Part shown: positions 16,956-25,096 of the stretch, in pieces | Layout: the number at the start of each line of letters is the position of its first letter | How positions within the stretch are numbered: the first letter of the stretch is position 1 | Translations under genes and position numbers: made by a program | Notes under the pieces: model-generated | Told to the model about the DNA's origin: nothing | The model's database searches: none | Seen by the model: only the letters and a program-made list of their open reading frames with translations | Source: Paenibacillus xylanilyticus | Lineage (GTDB): Bacteria > Bacillota > Bacilli > Paenibacillales > Paenibacillaceae | Reading direction: 5' to 3' | Length of the DNA stretch: 64,000 nt | NCBI RefSeq assembly: GCF_013359935.1 | Contig: NZ_JABMCB010000197.1 | Span: 124,001 to 188,000 of the forward strand

Positions 16956-18176
16956 TTACATTTCAGTCTTGGTTTGCCCTGCCGGCTTAACCTCTCTTAG
17001 AACCAGAAGAGATAACACGAAACAGACGGCCAGAACGGCAGCAGCCGAAACGTAAGGATAGTTAATATTTACATCAAACAAGGCTCCAGCGACAATTGGA
17101 CCTGCGATATTACCCAAGCTCGTATAGGCGGAGTTCAATCCGGCAACAAACCCCTGCTGTTCCTCCGCCAGCTTGGACATCTGAGTGCTGATGGCAGGAC
17201 GCAATATATCCATCCCCAGAAATACGATGAAGGTTACAACCAGGATGAGCCAGTACGTGTGCACAAATAGCGTGAGCAGTACAAACACCGCTACGAAGAG
17301 CAGACAGATTGAAATAACTTTCTTTTCGCCAAACCGGTTGAGCAGCCAGCCGATCAGGGATACTTGCACCACTGCACCCGCGATGGAACCAAACGTAATA
17401 ATGAATGCAATATCTTTGGTAGTAAAACCGAATTTGTGATCCACAAAAAGAGAAAATACGGTTTCATAGTTGGCCAGGCCAAATGCCATGACAAATACGA
17501 TAATCAGACTGAAGAAGTACGGCTCCCGGTACGAATTCAGCAGCTGGGATACCATCCCGGGCGTTTTGCCCTTTGCTGTACCTGCAGCAGGTTTACTTGC
17601 TTCACCTGTGCTGCGTGTCGATTCCGGCAAGATAATCAGGGTAATGATGGCTGCCAGCAATCCGGCAACCCCTGCCGCATAGAACGGAATCCGAATGCCG
17701 AAGTCCGCGATATATCCGCCGATTCCCGGTCCAATGATGAATCCGGTCGTAATGGCCGCATTAATCAGTCCCATGCCCTTGCCGCGCTCTTCTTCCGTAG
17801 TGATATCTGCGGTATAGGCCATAATCGATGGGAAGATCATCGCTGCACCGATCCCGCCAAGCATCCGAGCTGCGAAGAGCAGCACTGGCGCATTGACTGC
17901 ACCAAACATAAACTCTGATACGGCAAAGATCAGCATGCCGCCTACAATAATTTTTTTACGGCCAAATGCATCAGACCACCTGCCCGCAACCGGAGAAAAC
18001 AGAAACTGGGTGAAGGAGAATGCTGCTACCAGCAAACCCACCGTGAACCCGGTGATATGCAGTAGATCCATATACGCAGGCATGATGGGTACCACCAACC
18101 CAATACCTGTAAACACGAGAAAAATATTAAACATTAATAGCAGGAGTGCGCCCCTGTTTCTTGTCAGTAATGCCAT
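16956..18176 (-). CDS. MFS drug-efflux transporter (NorA/Bmr-like)
   Basis: A 406-aa, 12-TM major facilitator. Loop 2-3 motif A is GRWSDAFGRKK; the motif C-like segment GLINAAITTGFIIGPGIGGYI in TM5 marks drug/H+ antiporters. GGAGG is 9 nt before the ATG. The TetR-type regulator is directly upstream on the same strand (79-nt gap), so expression is probably controlled by it. Substrates cannot be deduced. Confidence 0.9.
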   Translation of the reverse strand: MALLTRNRGALLLLMFNIFLVFTGIGLVVPIMPAYMDLLHITGFTVGLLVAAFSFTQFLFSPVAGRWSDAFGRKKIIVGGMLIFAVSEFMFGAVNAPVLLFAARMLGGIGAAMIFPSIMAYTADITTEEERGKGMGLINAAITTGFIIGPGIGGYIADFGIRIPFYAAGVAGLLAAIITLIILPESTRSTGEASKPAAGTAKGKTPGMVSQLLNSYREPYFFSLIIVFVMAFGLANYETVFSLFVDHKFGFTTKDIAFIITFGSIAGAVVQVSLIGWLLNRFGEKKVISICLLFVAVFVLLTLFVHTYWLILVVTFIVFLGMDILRPAISTQMSKLAEEQQGFVAGLNSAYTSLGNIAGPIVAGALFDVNINYPYVSAAAVLAVCFVLSLLVLREVKPAGQTKTEM

Positions 18177-18255
18177 GATTGAATCCTCCGTATATTGTCA
18201 AAATGTTGCTTGTTATAGCTAAAACAACCCTTTTGTTTCTTAGTAATTTTCAATC

Positions 18256-18855
18256 TCATTCCTTGCTTTTGGCGATCCCGTGCAGAAATACATTCGCCGC
18301 CTGGCGGTACAACGCCACAGCCTCCTCGGGCTTCATCCCACGAGATAACTGGCTGAGTCCAATAATGGTACTTTCCAAAATCAGCGCCAGGTGATCAACA
18401 TTGTCTTCCTTGAACTCTCCACTCTCAATGCCCTGCTGCACCAATTGTCTATTGAATTGAATATGCCGCTCAAACATCAATGCGATTCGTTCCTCAATAT
18501 CGTTCTCTTTCTTTTCGCCGGTGAAGAATTCATCAGCTGCCTTGGTCAGCGGATGGTTCATGTCATCCAGGACAAGCTGTTCCGTTAGTCCATAGATCTT
18601 CTCGGTAGAGGTCTTGTACAGATGTTCCTTGGAAGCCCAGTTCTCTTCCCACTCCCGATCCCACTCATCAATTAGATAGAGAAACAGACCTTCCTTGCTT
18701 TTAAAATGGTAATAAATATTCCCCTTGCTGCTGCCTGTGGCAGCCACAATATCTTCAATGGATGTGGCTTTATAGCCTTTTTGTACAAAAAGGGCTCTGG
18801 AGGCATCCGCAAGTTTCTTCTTGGTCTGCTCGGTTTGCAGTTGCTTCTTGTTCAT
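18256..18855 (-). CDS. TetR-family transcriptional repressor
   Basis: A 199-aa regulator. The N-terminal HTH is clear: KKKLADASRALFVQKGYKATSIEDIVAATGSSKGNIYYHFKSKEGLF. The C-terminal helical ligand domain has no specific signature. The start at 18855 follows GAGAGTGATGG at normal spacing, and upstream in-frame codons fall in the operator. A dyad covering the transcription start shows autoregulation; the MFS efflux gene is the likely co-regulated target. Confidence 0.92.
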   Translation of the reverse strand: MNKKQLQTEQTKKKLADASRALFVQKGYKATSIEDIVAATGSSKGNIYYHFKSKEGLFLYLIDEWDREWEENWASKEHLYKTSTEKIYGLTEQLVLDDMNHPLTKAADEFFTGEKKENDIEERIALMFERHIQFNRQLVQQGIESGEFKEDNVDHLALILESTIIGLSQLSRGMKPEEAVALYRQAANVFLHGIAKSKE

Positions 18856-18875
18856 TCCATCACTCTCTTCCTTAC

Positions 18876-18924
18876 ATACTGAACATTCGTTCTGTATTTT
18901 AACAGATCGCTGGTAATTTGGCAA
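18876..18924 (-). promoter_or_regulatory. TetR gene promoter with overlapping dyad operator
   Basis: On the minus strand, TTGCCA (18924-18919), 17-nt spacer, TAAAAT (18901-18896). A 22-bp dyad ATAC-T-GAAC-ATTC-GTTC-T-GTAT (18876-18897) with perfect ATAC/GTAT and GAAC/GTTC arms begins at the -10 and covers the start site, the expected position for a repressor. Confidence 0.85.
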
Positions 18925-18966
18925 TCAAAAAGGAGAATGGACGCGATGCCGATTCTCCTTTTGATT
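18924..18966 (-). terminator. Bidirectional-looking terminator after the HtrA gene
   Basis: Stem ATCAAAAGGAGAAT / ATTCTCCTTTTTGAT starting 4 nt below the protease stop, T-rich on both sides; it insulates the protease operon from the TetR/MFS operon. Confidence 0.85.
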
Positions 18967-18969
18967 TTA

Positions 18970-20115
18970 TTATTTCATCTTTTTGCCTTGACCATGCAAT
19001 ATTTTCAACTGGCCATTCTCATAACCGACCTGGTACGTCACCTTATATTTCGTGGTCACATATTCGCCGTCCCTGCGCTCATCCGCTGTAATGGTCGCCG
19101 TGACTTCCAACTCATCATTCCCTTTATCGGTGGAAGAAATTCCGCTAATGGTCACGTAGCTTGTATTCAGGTATCCTTCTCGGAATTTGGCATAACTCGT
19201 ACCACTCTGCCATTCGCTGCCCAGCAGTGCATAAGCGGTAACATAATCACTTTGGTTCAGACTCAGATAGAAATTGGTCACCAACCCCTCTGCCTCGGCA
19301 GAAATACCACTTGTTCCGGTGTTACCACCTGTCGTCTGAACCACCGTTGTAGCGTTCGGCTTCTCGGACCATGCCTGCACCTGCTTCAGCACACTGGTGA
19401 TCGGAATGCTGAAACCAATGCCGCCCTCCTGCTCCACGACAGCCGAATTAATGCCAAGAACTTCGCCCGTCTCCGCGTGGATCAATGGTCCACCGCTGTT
19501 GCCGTGGGTAATGGGAGCCGAGATCTGATACAGATTACTGTAAATGTACGGCGGAATCTCGAAGCTGCGGCCCACACCACTAATAATGCCTGTCGTCACT
19601 GTGTTCTCCAGCCCAAGCGGACTGCCCAGTGCCAATACCTCGTCTCCGGTCTCGGCTTTAGCTTTGGCGATGGTCAGTGGCGTAAGCTTTTTTAGATCCG
19701 GAACTCTGACGACAGCCACATCTGTCTCTTCCCCGATTCCAATTACCGTCCCTTTGTATTCCTCATGATTAAGTGTGCGGACCGTCACTTCTTTTGAACC
19801 TTCCACCACATGCGCATTGGTGATGACGTCGCCCTTGTCATTGTAGAGAAAACCGGAACCCAATCCACTGCTGCTCTCAATCGTAACCACTTTCTTCTGA
19901 CTTTCCTCAATAATCTGTTTGCGCGTCTTCTTCACCTTGGTACCGGAAGCCGTCTTCGCTGCCGTCGTTTCCGTTTCCTTTGCAGCCACTACAGCCAGTC
20001 TGGGCCCGCCCTGCAGCTGATCCTCCGAATGCTGATGTATCCAGAACACGCCTCCTGCCCCGGCACCAATAATGATGGCACAGGATATGATCGTACTCCA
20101 TGTTCGTTTGCTCAT
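18970..20115 (-). CDS. Membrane-anchored HtrA-like trypsin-fold serine protease without PDZ domain
   Basis: A 381-aa protein: TM anchor about residues 8-26, a linker with basic TKVKKTRKQ, protease domain 75-250 with the triad His102 (NAHVV), Asp132 (DVAVV) and Ser207 (GNSGGP). The C-terminus (about 275-381) is not PDZ; it looks like an NTF2/lumazine-like secretion-associated domain (LVTNFYLSLNQSDYVTAYALL...). The start at 20115 precedes the TM. It lies 14 nt after a zinc-ribbon membrane protein, so both are co-transcribed. It should degrade or process proteins outside the membrane; replacement of PDZ by another module suggests a dedicated partner. Confidence 0.9.
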   Translation of the reverse strand: MSKRTWSTIISCAIIIGAGAGGVFWIHQHSEDQLQGGPRLAVVAAKETETTAAKTASGTKVKKTRKQIIEESQKKVVTIESSSGLGSGFLYNDKGDVITNAHVVEGSKEVTVRTLNHEEYKGTVIGIGEETDVAVVRVPDLKKLTPLTIAKAKAETGDEVLALGSPLGLENTVTTGIISGVGRSFEIPPYIYSNLYQISAPITHGNSGGPLIHAETGEVLGINSAVVEQEGGIGFSIPITSVLKQVQAWSEKPNATTVVQTTGGNTGTSGISAEAEGLVTNFYLSLNQSDYVTAYALLGSEWQSGTSYAKFREGYLNTSYVTISGISSTDKGNDELEVTATITADERRDGEYVTTKYKVTYQVGYENGQLKILHGQGKKMK

Positions 20116-20129
20116 TCCAACCTGTCCTC

Positions 20130-21374
20130 CTATTCCAGATACCACGTTGCATTCACAACAGAAACTTGCGCTTCCTCGTACACACCATAATAGTAGGTTT
20201 CAAAAAAGCCTTCTTCGCCAACTTCCAGCCAGCTTGGATATACATCGACATAGGTCTGCCCCAGATAGGTGCCATCTGTTCCATAGATATCGACCATAAT
20301 CGTAACGGATGAGATCGGTCTCGTCGCATTGTTCACGATTGAACCACTGATGTACAGGTCACCGTAGTTATCGAGTGCTGCATCCACGTTCACGACGCTT
20401 ACGGCAGCCGTCCGGTTTTTCAAATCTTCTTCCGCGGCTTGCTGCTCAGCCAGTTGGATTCGTTCAGCTTCCGCTTTCTCAAACGCTTTTTTCTCACTCA
20501 GCACACGCTCACGATATGCTGTCAGTTTGTTATCCTCCGGCGCATAGGACAGCCCCTGGTCTACGGTTAACAGCGCAGCGGCAAAATCTTTTTTCTTCAC
20601 TTGCTGCTCGGCTTGTTTGTAACTAATGCCCGCCAACTTGTCGGTAATTTGTTTCTGAACGGCCTGTGCTTCGCTGCCTTTCAGCTTCGACACCGTATCC
20701 AGTTTCTCGGCCAGGGCCTCCACCGTTGTCAAACTATCAATTTCTTTCTTCACCTTCAGTACGGCAAGTGTAACCTTCCTATTATTTAACGCCGTGCGTA
20801 CCTTGGCAAAAACGGGTTCCTCTCGCTCTTTCAGTTCTTTCGCAACCGCTTGAATCGTTTTATCCCCTGCGGACAGTTTGCCTGTCTTCAGACTTGCAGC
20901 AGCCTCGTTTAACTGATTCATCAGATTGAAGGCTTTTGCCGTAATTTGACGATCCTGCACCAGCGCATGGTAATTCGGTCGTTTGGCAATGGCTGCGTCC
21001 AGCAGCTGAAGGGCTTCTGTATATTTCCCGTCCAGTGCAGCCTTTTCGGCCTGTTGATGCAGTGAGGGCACCTCTGCATTCACACTGCTCTCCTGGTTGT
21101 AGTAATACGTCAGTAGAGCACCCATCACCGCTGCCAGCAGCAGTGGGATGATCCAGCTGAAGGCTCGGCCCGGCCTTTTGTTGTTCGGCATAGGCGCAGG
21201 TTGCTGCTGCCTCGATAACGAATGGGCTGTGTCTCCCGTTCCCGTTTCCAGACCAACTGCCGTTTCGGCCCAGATCTGTTCCTCTGTAGAGCTTGCATCT
21301 TTTAGTTTCGTTCTACACTTTCTGCATGTGCTGTCCCCTGGACTGCTTTTGGTCCCACATACGTGACAATACAC
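20130..21374 (-). CDS. Zinc-ribbon membrane protein with extracellular helical region and FxLYD-like C-terminus
   Basis: A 414-aa protein. N-terminal zinc ribbon (YCHVCGTKSSPGDSTCRKC, two CxxC pairs), a polar linker, TM about residues 90-110, then TPR-like helical repeats (HQQAEKAALDGKYTEALQLLDAAIAKRPN; YKQAEQQVKKKDFAAALLTVDQGLSYAPED) and a coiled Glu/Ala-rich segment, then a beta domain with the pattern I-S-G-S-I-V-N-N and IMVDIYGTDG resembling FxLYD domains. The GTG start has GGAGGG 6 nt upstream; in-frame ATG-like codons further up lack an RBS. Upstream partner of the HtrA-like protease. Similar one-TM zinc-ribbon architecture is known in TcaA-type envelope sensors (comparison, not homology claim). 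Confidence 0.85.
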   Translation of the reverse strand: MYCHVCGTKSSPGDSTCRKCRTKLKDASSTEEQIWAETAVGLETGTGDTAHSLSRQQQPAPMPNNKRPGRAFSWIIPLLLAAVMGALLTYYYNQESSVNAEVPSLHQQAEKAALDGKYTEALQLLDAAIAKRPNYHALVQDRQITAKAFNLMNQLNEAAASLKTGKLSAGDKTIQAVAKELKEREEPVFAKVRTALNNRKVTLAVLKVKKEIDSLTTVEALAEKLDTVSKLKGSEAQAVQKQITDKLAGISYKQAEQQVKKKDFAAALLTVDQGLSYAPEDNKLTAYRERVLSEKKAFEKAEAERIQLAEQQAAEEDLKNRTAAVSVVNVDAALDNYGDLYISGSIVNNATRPISSVTIMVDIYGTDGTYLGQTYVDVYPSWLEVGEEGFFETYYYGVYEEAQVSVVNATWYLE

Positions 21375-21513
21375 CTTGATCCCTCCATCAAAAAGAACGT
21401 ATGTATGTTTGCTGTTTTTACACGAATCGACATTTATCATATAGCAAAAAGGTAAAATACACCATATGTTATCTGGATATAAATTGTGCCTTTCGATTTT
21501 ATATAAATAGGAC

Positions 21514-21545
21514 AAAAAACCTCCCTACTATATAGTAGGAAGGTG
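21514..21545 (-). terminator. Terminator of the VOC-family gene
   Basis: Minus-strand stem ACCTTCCTACTA / TAGTAGGGAGGT followed by TTTTTT, 25 nt after the VOC stop. Confidence 0.88.
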
Positions 21546-21569
21546 CTGGCTATTAATTCATGTTCTACT

Positions 21570-21992
21570 CTACTCTTGAGCCGGAAAGCTGCTGAGGTCC
21601 ATATAGGAAACTTCCCAGAGGTGATCATCGGGATCCTGAAAACTCCATCCATACATGAATCCATGATCCTGCGGATCATTGTACGGCTTGCCGCCTGCAT
21701 CCAGGGCAGCTTGTACGATGGTATCCACTTCTTCGCGGCTATCCACCGATAAGGCTACAATCACTTCTGCCGTATTCGCCGCATTCGAGATTTCCTTGTT
21801 AATAAAGGATTGAAACCGTTCCTCCACCAGCAGCATGGCATAAATATTTTCCCCAATGATCATGCAGGTAGCAGACTCGTCTGTAAAATTCGCATTGAAC
21901 TCAAATCCTACTTTGGTAAAAAACTCCACCGACTTCTTCAAATCCTTAACGGGCAAATTGACAAAAATCTGCTTGGCGCGAACAGCCACCAT
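21570..21992 (-). CDS. VOC/glyoxalase-superfamily protein
   Basis: A 140-aa protein with the paired beta-alpha-beta modules of the vicinal oxygen chelate fold: KQIFVNLPVKDLKKSVEFFTKVGFEF at the start and the end segment DPQDHGFMYGWSFQDPDDHLWEVSYM, close to the PhnB/YurT-like 'lactoylglutathione lyase' group. The start at 21992 has GAGGTGG upstream. Metal ligand candidates are His in HLWEVSY and Glu positions in the first module. The reaction is not deducible. Monocistronic. Confidence 0.85.
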   Translation of the reverse strand: MVAVRAKQIFVNLPVKDLKKSVEFFTKVGFEFNANFTDESATCMIIGENIYAMLLVEERFQSFINKEISNAANTAEVIVALSVDSREEVDTIVQAALDAGGKPYNDPQDHGFMYGWSFQDPDDHLWEVSYMDLSSFPAQE

Positions 21993-22066
21993 CGACCACC
22001 TCAATCCAATAGAGTAGATTCTACCACAAAATAACATTCCGCACAGGGCCTGTCAATGAAAAGGTT

Positions 22067-24184
22067 TTACGGAGTAGATTCCAGCTGCTTCAGGAAAGGC
22101 TTGAGCTTATCCACCACATAGTGGCTGCCCCCCCGGCCGTTCACGCCTTCAATGACCGCCGAGATCAGGAAGCTGGGCGTTTGTGTATCGAACACGACGA
22201 CAAATCCGTTCTCCAGTCCCTGTTCACCCTTTTTCGCCTTCAGCTCCGCTGTTCCCGTCTTGGCTGCCAAATCCCCCGGAAGCGAGTTCAACGCATGAGC
22301 CGTTCCTCCTGAACGGGAAACAACCTGGCCGAGTGCATCCTTAACCGTATTCGCAGCATCCGGGGTGATGATAACCTCTGGCTCGGAGGTTTCCTTTCCC
22401 TCGATCAGAACAGGCTTCACCATTTTTCCTTCATTAATAAAAGGAGTGAATGACGACGCCAGATGAATCGGCGACATCAGCATTTCTCCCTGCCCATAGG
22501 ATGTGTCTGCAAGAAGCACCTCGGAAGCCAGGTCCAAATTCGCTTCGTTGGCATACTGGCTCGGCTTCAAATATAATTCGTCCAGGCCAAGGTTATCTCC
22601 AAAACCAAACTTCTGTATGCCCTCAATAAACCGTTTGCTGCCCATCTCCAGAGCCTCTTGGGCAAAATAAATGTTATCCGAATAGACAAGTGCATCAACC
22701 ATATTTACCGGGGTTAGACTCTTCACTCGCTTGACGTAGTAACCTCCCCAGCTCTCATCTTTGCGCCACTGCAAACCGGATATATCATGGGTTTTATCCG
22801 CTGTTGTGACCTTCTCCATTAATCCCGCTGCTGCTGTAATCGCTTTGAATGTTGAACCGGGTGCATACCGATTAGTGAATCGATTGATAAATGGAAGCTG
22901 TTCATCCGCAGAATACGCATCCCACTCCGCTTGAGTGAGTCCGGTAACCATCTTGTTCGGATTGTAGGCGGGTGCACTTGCCAGAGCCAGCAGGTTGCCA
23001 TCGGTCGGATTCATGAGCACTGCCGCTCCGGCATCTCCGCCACTCGATAACGCCTTATACAGTTCCGACTGCGTTTCCGCGCTGATGGTTAACTGTATTT
23101 TTTGACCGTTTACCGCATCCTTGCGGATGAGTTCCGAGAGGACTTTTCCAGCTTCGTCCGTGATCTCAATTACGCCCCCGCGCTCGCCGCGGAGCTGCTT
23201 CTCCAGCGACTGCTCCAGTCCCGCTCTTCCGATCCAATCTTCAGCACGGTAATATCCTTCCGTATCCTTCTCCAGATCTTCCTGAGTGACCTTGCGCACA
23301 TAGCCAATCAGATGTGCAGCCGATTCACCAAGCGGATAGTAGCGGATTTCCTTGGACTGTAACTTTACTCCACTGAATTGTTCAGGGATGTCAGACTCCT
23401 CTGTTGAACCAATGGGAACAAAATACTCCGGCTTCACCCATTTTTGCGACAAGGCATTATTGATGACATCTTCTGATACCTTGTAATGCTTCGCAACTTG
23501 CACAATCATGGCCTCCGGATTGTCACCAAGCTTCTCGGGCACAATGCCCCACTCGTTCACTGTGCCCTTGGTAGCAAGCGGCAGACCATCCCGATCCACA
23601 ATATCTCCGCGTTCCGGCAAGAGTGTCCTTACTCTGACTTTGCTTCCTTTAATCATGTCGCTCAGGATCATCGAAGGCTGCCAGTTAATTCGCCACACTT
23701 TGCTGCCGTCTTCCGTTTCCTGCCGGACAAGCTTCAGTGTCTGTGTCTCGTTCACTTCTCCTAGGAAGGTCGTTAACTGAAGATTGTAATCCACTTCATA
23801 GGCATCCGGATTCTGTTCCGGCTTGGCTGTGTTCTGCTCTCCGCTGCCCTTGTTTTCTGCTGCACTGCTATCTGCCGTCGCCTCAGACACCTTCGGTTTC
23901 ACTTCTGCCTTGATCGCCGATACCTCCATACCCGAATAGATGGCACTATACTTTTCGATAAACTGTTCCCGGTCCATGCCGGACTCATCCAGTGAAGCAG
24001 GCGTCATCAACGTATACAGCTGATCAAATTCCTGCTTCTGCAAATGCTCTATGTATTGATCTACGGTTGCCTCTGGCTTCGCTTCCTCTGCTTTGCTGCT
24101 CTGCATGTATAAATATGCCCCAATTCCGCCAGCAAACAGAAGGGGGAGCAGTCCATATATGATTTTGCGTTTTGACTTTTTCAT
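22067..24184 (-). CDS. Class B penicillin-binding protein (PBP3/MecA-like transpeptidase)
   Basis: A 705-aa bitopic membrane protein: TM about residues 7-25, an NTF2-like MecA_N domain (about 35-165), a PBP dimerisation domain (RGDIVDRDGLPLATKGTVNEWG, about 190-370) and a transpeptidase domain with S444-T-F-K447, S502-D-N504 and K642-T-G-T. It crosslinks peptidoglycan outside the membrane. The domain order matches B. subtilis PbpC (PBP3) and S. aureus PBP2a, members of which can have low beta-lactam affinity; whether this one does cannot be read here. Monocistronic; no blaR/mecR-type regulator is nearby. Confidence 0.93.
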   Translation of the reverse strand: MKKSKRKIIYGLLPLLFAGGIGAYLYMQSSKAEEAKPEATVDQYIEHLQKQEFDQLYTLMTPASLDESGMDREQFIEKYSAIYSGMEVSAIKAEVKPKVSEATADSSAAENKGSGEQNTAKPEQNPDAYEVDYNLQLTTFLGEVNETQTLKLVRQETEDGSKVWRINWQPSMILSDMIKGSKVRVRTLLPERGDIVDRDGLPLATKGTVNEWGIVPEKLGDNPEAMIVQVAKHYKVSEDVINNALSQKWVKPEYFVPIGSTEESDIPEQFSGVKLQSKEIRYYPLGESAAHLIGYVRKVTQEDLEKDTEGYYRAEDWIGRAGLEQSLEKQLRGERGGVIEITDEAGKVLSELIRKDAVNGQKIQLTISAETQSELYKALSSGGDAGAAVLMNPTDGNLLALASAPAYNPNKMVTGLTQAEWDAYSADEQLPFINRFTNRYAPGSTFKAITAAAGLMEKVTTADKTHDISGLQWRKDESWGGYYVKRVKSLTPVNMVDALVYSDNIYFAQEALEMGSKRFIEGIQKFGFGDNLGLDELYLKPSQYANEANLDLASEVLLADTSYGQGEMLMSPIHLASSFTPFINEGKMVKPVLIEGKETSEPEVIITPDAANTVKDALGQVVSRSGGTAHALNSLPGDLAAKTGTAELKAKKGEQGLENGFVVVFDTQTPSFLISAVIEGVNGRGGSHYVVDKLKPFLKQLESTP

Positions 24185-24329
24185 GGTCAGATCACCTCTA
24201 ATATATACTATAGATTTCCAGAGCCCCTAAAACAATGGAACAAATCTGACGAATTTATCATTAAAAATAGCCGAATGCTCACATAATATGTTTAAATAAG
24301 GAGAGTGAAATTACAGGCAAAGGAGCCCG

Positions 24330-24737
24330 ATGATGGAAATCAGCTATTTTTTACTCCCCAAAGACGAAGTGGCTTATATCAAGTCCTCCGCTTCCATGAA
24401 GGAAGCGCTCGAACAGCTTGAAGCACAGCATTATACCGCCATTCCCGTGATTGACCAGGACGGAAAATATGTTGCTACCCTGTCCGAAGGCGATTTGTTA
24501 TGGAAAATGCGGAGCACCCCCGGACTGACTTTTGATAACATGGATCAGGTTCAGGTGCATGAGATTAGCAACCGGGTATATAATGAATGCGTCTTCATCA
24601 AAGCAGAAATGGAGGATATGCTGACACTTGCAGCGGACCAGAATTTCGTGCCTGTTGTGGACGTGGACCGCGTCTTTCTTGGCATTATCCGCCGTAAGGA
24701 TATTATTGAGTATTACACACGCAATATCTCTGATTAG
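24330..24737 (+). CDS. CBS-domain pair protein
   Basis: About 134 aa made of two CBS motifs: residues about 10-65 (VAYIKSSASMKEALEQLEAQHYTAIPVIDQDGKYVATLSEGDLLW) and 75-130 (NECVFIKAEMEDMLTLAADQNFVPVVDVDRVFLGIIRRKDIIEYY). Stand-alone CBS pairs bind adenosyl nucleotides or cyclic di-AMP and regulate other proteins. Two adjacent ATGs; AGGAG is 7 nt from the second (24333), which is the likelier start. Followed by a terminator; divergent from the PBP gene. Confidence 0.9.
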   Translation: MMEISYFLLPKDEVAYIKSSASMKEALEQLEAQHYTAIPVIDQDGKYVATLSEGDLLWKMRSTPGLTFDNMDQVQVHEISNRVYNECVFIKAEMEDMLTLAADQNFVPVVDVDRVFLGIIRRKDIIEYYTRNISD

Positions 24738-24775
24738 TGGAATGGGACATACACCACCTGTGGTCAGATCGATGA

Positions 24776-24808
24776 AAAAAAGTGAGCGCCCTTGCTCGCT
24801 TTTTTTGT
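24776..24808 (+). terminator. Terminator of the CBS gene
   Basis: AAAAAGTGAGC / GCTCGCTTTTT stem-loop with seven T. Confidence 0.88.
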
Positions 24809-25096
24809 TGCCAAAAAAACCTCCTTATATCGTCCAACCACCTTCTCTTCTGCCTACTTGTTTCCCTTATAACTTTATATAAGAAGTAAAAATTCATTGC
24901 GCATTATTCGACAAATAACTACAATAATTATCAATATACGACATAATCAGAGGTATAAATCGTGTTTTATCGTGCCTTACACGGGGTGGGTCCTACGGTT
25001 TTTTTCAGAATTTGTTCAGAATGCTTTAGTACAATGAGCACATCTTAATTTTTTTAGTGCAGATTTATTTCAGAAACATCAGAGAGAGGTATTCCA
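24809..25096. other. AT-rich leader of the exopolysaccharide locus
   Basis: No gene. The stretch contains a short hairpin CGTG-CCTTA-CACG (about 24973-24985), a T7 run near 25000 and a duplicated TTCAGAAT (about 25004 and 25015). I looked for a c-di-GMP (GEMM) riboswitch because the downstream synthase is c-di-GMP-responsive, and did not find its conserved bases. A TACAAT (about 25031) is a possible -10 without a good -35. Confidence 0.5.

Noticed and set aside
24880..25096. Possible c-di-GMP riboswitch upstream of the PilZ-containing synthase
   Set aside because: None of the conserved GEMM-I/II aptamer bases can be placed; only a short hairpin and T-run are visible.
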